In this document: piece after piece, positions 5,309 to 6,443 of the stretch
Layout: the number at the start of each line of letters is the position of its first letter
Numbering within the stretch: position 1 is the first letter of the stretch
DNA from: Deltaproteobacteria bacterium
Lineage (GTDB): Bacteria > Desulfobacterota > DSM-4660 > Desulfatiglandales > HGW-15
DNA: 6,443 nt
Direction: 5' to 3'
Assembly: GCA_016926135.1 (NCBI GenBank)
Contig: JAFGPH010000030.1
Span: 1-6,443, forward strand
Made by a program: the position numbers and the translations under genes
The notes under the pieces: generated by a model
What the model was told of the DNA's origin: nothing
Databases searched by the model: none
Seen by the model: only the letters and a program-made list of their open reading frames with translations

Positions 5309-6443
5309 TGAGAATGGAATTGAAAGGAACCAAGTACGGCATCAAGATCCTGGTCGTAGATGATGAAAAGCGCATCCGGGATGCATGCCATACCATGCTC
5401 ACGAACGAAGGGTTTGAAGTGGCCCTCGCGGAAAATGGGTTTGCCGGCCTGAAGAAAATTGAAGAAGAGCACTTCGACATTATCCTTCTCGACTTGATGA
5501 TGCCGGGAATGAGAGGCATCGACCTCTTGACCCATGTCAAGGGCAAGCACCCGGACACCCTGGTCATCGTCATTACCGGGTATGCCACCCTGGAACATGC
5601 CATCGAGGCCATGAAGAAAGGGGCCTTTGATTTTATATCCAAGCCATTCTCACCTCAGGATCTGAGGACCGTAACCGGCAAGGCCATCGAGTACATCCGA
5701 ACCCTGGAGGACATTGCCCATGAGAAATCCCGCATGGGGGTTCTGATCAACCATATCTCGGACGGGGTCATGGCGACCGATAACCAGAGACGGGTGGCCC
5801 TGGCCAATCCGGCGTTTCTCAGAATGATCGGGCATCAGGGGGAAAGCATTATCGGCAAACCGGTGACGGACCTGATCCAGAATGAGTCTCTGCTTCGGGT
5901 GATTGACCAGGCGCTCAATATGCCCCCCGAGGAATTCGGGGAAGTCACGGAAGAATTTGCCGAAGGCGCCCTTGCGGACAGCGAGCAAACGGTTCTCGCC
6001 GTTCGATGCGTGCCTTTCAGGGACCGGCTGCACCGAAACCTGGGGACCGTCACCGTCATGCATGACATCACGGCTCTAAAGAAAATGGATCAGATCAAAT
6101 CCGACTTTGTTTCCATGGTGGCCCACGAGGTCAAAGGCCCCATGAACTCCGTTCTGGCCCTGGTCAAAGTCATCCAGGACGGTCTGGCGGGGGATCTCAC
6201 GGAAAAGCAGCAGGAGATGCTGGGCAGGGTATCGGAGAAAATCAAGGGCCTGGCGGATCTGGCTGCCGAGCTCCTGGATCTTTCCAGGATTGAATCCGGC
6301 CTCATCACCATGGAAAAGGAAAGAGTCCAGATGGAGCCCTTGCTTCGTGAGCAGGCCGACTTTCACGAGGCGAAAGCGAAGGGCAGGAGCATCGACCTCA
6401 GGATGGATGCCCTGCCGGAACTCCCTCCCGTACTGGCGAACAA
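5305..6443 (+). CDS. REC-PAS-histidine kinase hybrid, 3' end outside window
   Basis: An open frame of 379 codons from ATG 5305 to the window edge without a stop; the frame also has ATGs at 5308 and 5314. Residues 14-130 are a receiver with Asp19/Asp20 (VVDDEKR), phosphoacceptor Asp63 (LLDLMMPG), Thr91 (ITGYAT) and Lys113 (SKPF). The ITGYATLEHAIEAMKKGAFDF segment resembles receivers of NtrC-type regulators. A PAS domain follows at about 142-256 (VLINHISDGVMATDN ... VTVMHDITALKKM). Then comes a HisKA domain with His274 in MVAHEVKGPMNS and the second helix EKIKGLADLAAELLDLSRIESG. The ATPase domain should start near the right edge and is cut off. The start overlaps the stop of the preceding kinase gene by four bases, with GAAGGAAA at 5291-5298 as ribosome binding site. 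With an N-terminal receiver it can be an acceptor from the upstream kinase as well as a kinase itself, making it a candidate phosphorelay step. Confidence 0.94.
   Translation, partial: MMRMELKGTKYGIKILVVDDEKRIRDACHTMLTNEGFEVALAENGFAGLKKIEEEHFDIILLDLMMPGMRGIDLLTHVKGKHPDTLVIVITGYATLEHAIEAMKKGAFDFISKPFSPQDLRTVTGKAIEYIRTLEDIAHEKSRMGVLINHISDGVMATDNQRRVALANPAFLRMIGHQGESIIGKPVTDLIQNESLLRVIDQALNMPPEEFGEVTEEFAEGALADSEQTVLAVRCVPFRDRLHRNLGTVTVMHDITALKKMDQIKSDFVSMVAHEVKGPMNSVLALVKVIQDGLAGDLTEKQQEMLGRVSEKIKGLADLAAELLDLSRIESGLITMEKERVQMEPLLREQADFHEAKAKGRSIDLRMDALPELPPVLAN

Overview
The window is fully coding on the + strand. Nine genes run head to tail with gaps of at most about 53 bases, and several overlap, so it looks like one long operon cut at both ends. 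GC content is fairly high. The gene content (an HdrA/MvhD electron-transfer module joined to a MetV/MetF pair, followed by PAS histidine kinases) points to a strictly anaerobic bacterium using the Wood-Ljungdahl pathway. A Desulfobacterota sulfate reducer or syntroph is most likely and an acetogen is possible. This assignment is inferred from gene content and protein style, not from a phylogenetic marker.

Bases 2-2256, metabolic half: the C-terminal end of hdrA (two ferredoxin-type [4Fe-4S] motifs, the first truncated), mvhD, metV and metF. This order matches, from memory, the MetFV-HdrABC-MvhD methylenetetrahydrofolate reductase locus of Moorella thermoacetica. MetF and MetV would form the reductase of the methyl branch. 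HdrA and MvhD would carry electrons to or from it through Fe-S clusters and the HdrA flavin. The partners hdrB and hdrC are expected just upstream, outside the window.

Bases 2310-6443, signalling half: a stand-alone receiver (CheY-like), two small proteins that each look like a tandem pair of aspartokinase-type ACT domains, a soluble PAS-PAS histidine kinase whose first PAS domain carries a Cys/His cluster, and a REC-PAS-histidine kinase hybrid that runs off the right edge. The ACT2 and kinase genes are tightly spaced and the two kinase genes overlap by four bases. No DNA-binding or other classical output domain is visible in the 4.1 kb of signalling genes.

The most interesting point is this coupling. 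A complete-looking sensory cassette (receiver, two ACT-type putative ligand sensors, Cys-PAS kinase, hybrid kinase) is embedded in the same transcription unit as a C1/electron-transfer enzyme complex. A working model, which is inference, is that the ACT proteins sense a small metabolite and the PAS kinases sense redox state, and together they control expression or activity of the methylene-H4F reductase complex. No RNA genes, mobile elements, CRISPR arrays or convincing promoters or terminators were seen, and no gene-free stretch exceeds 53 bases.
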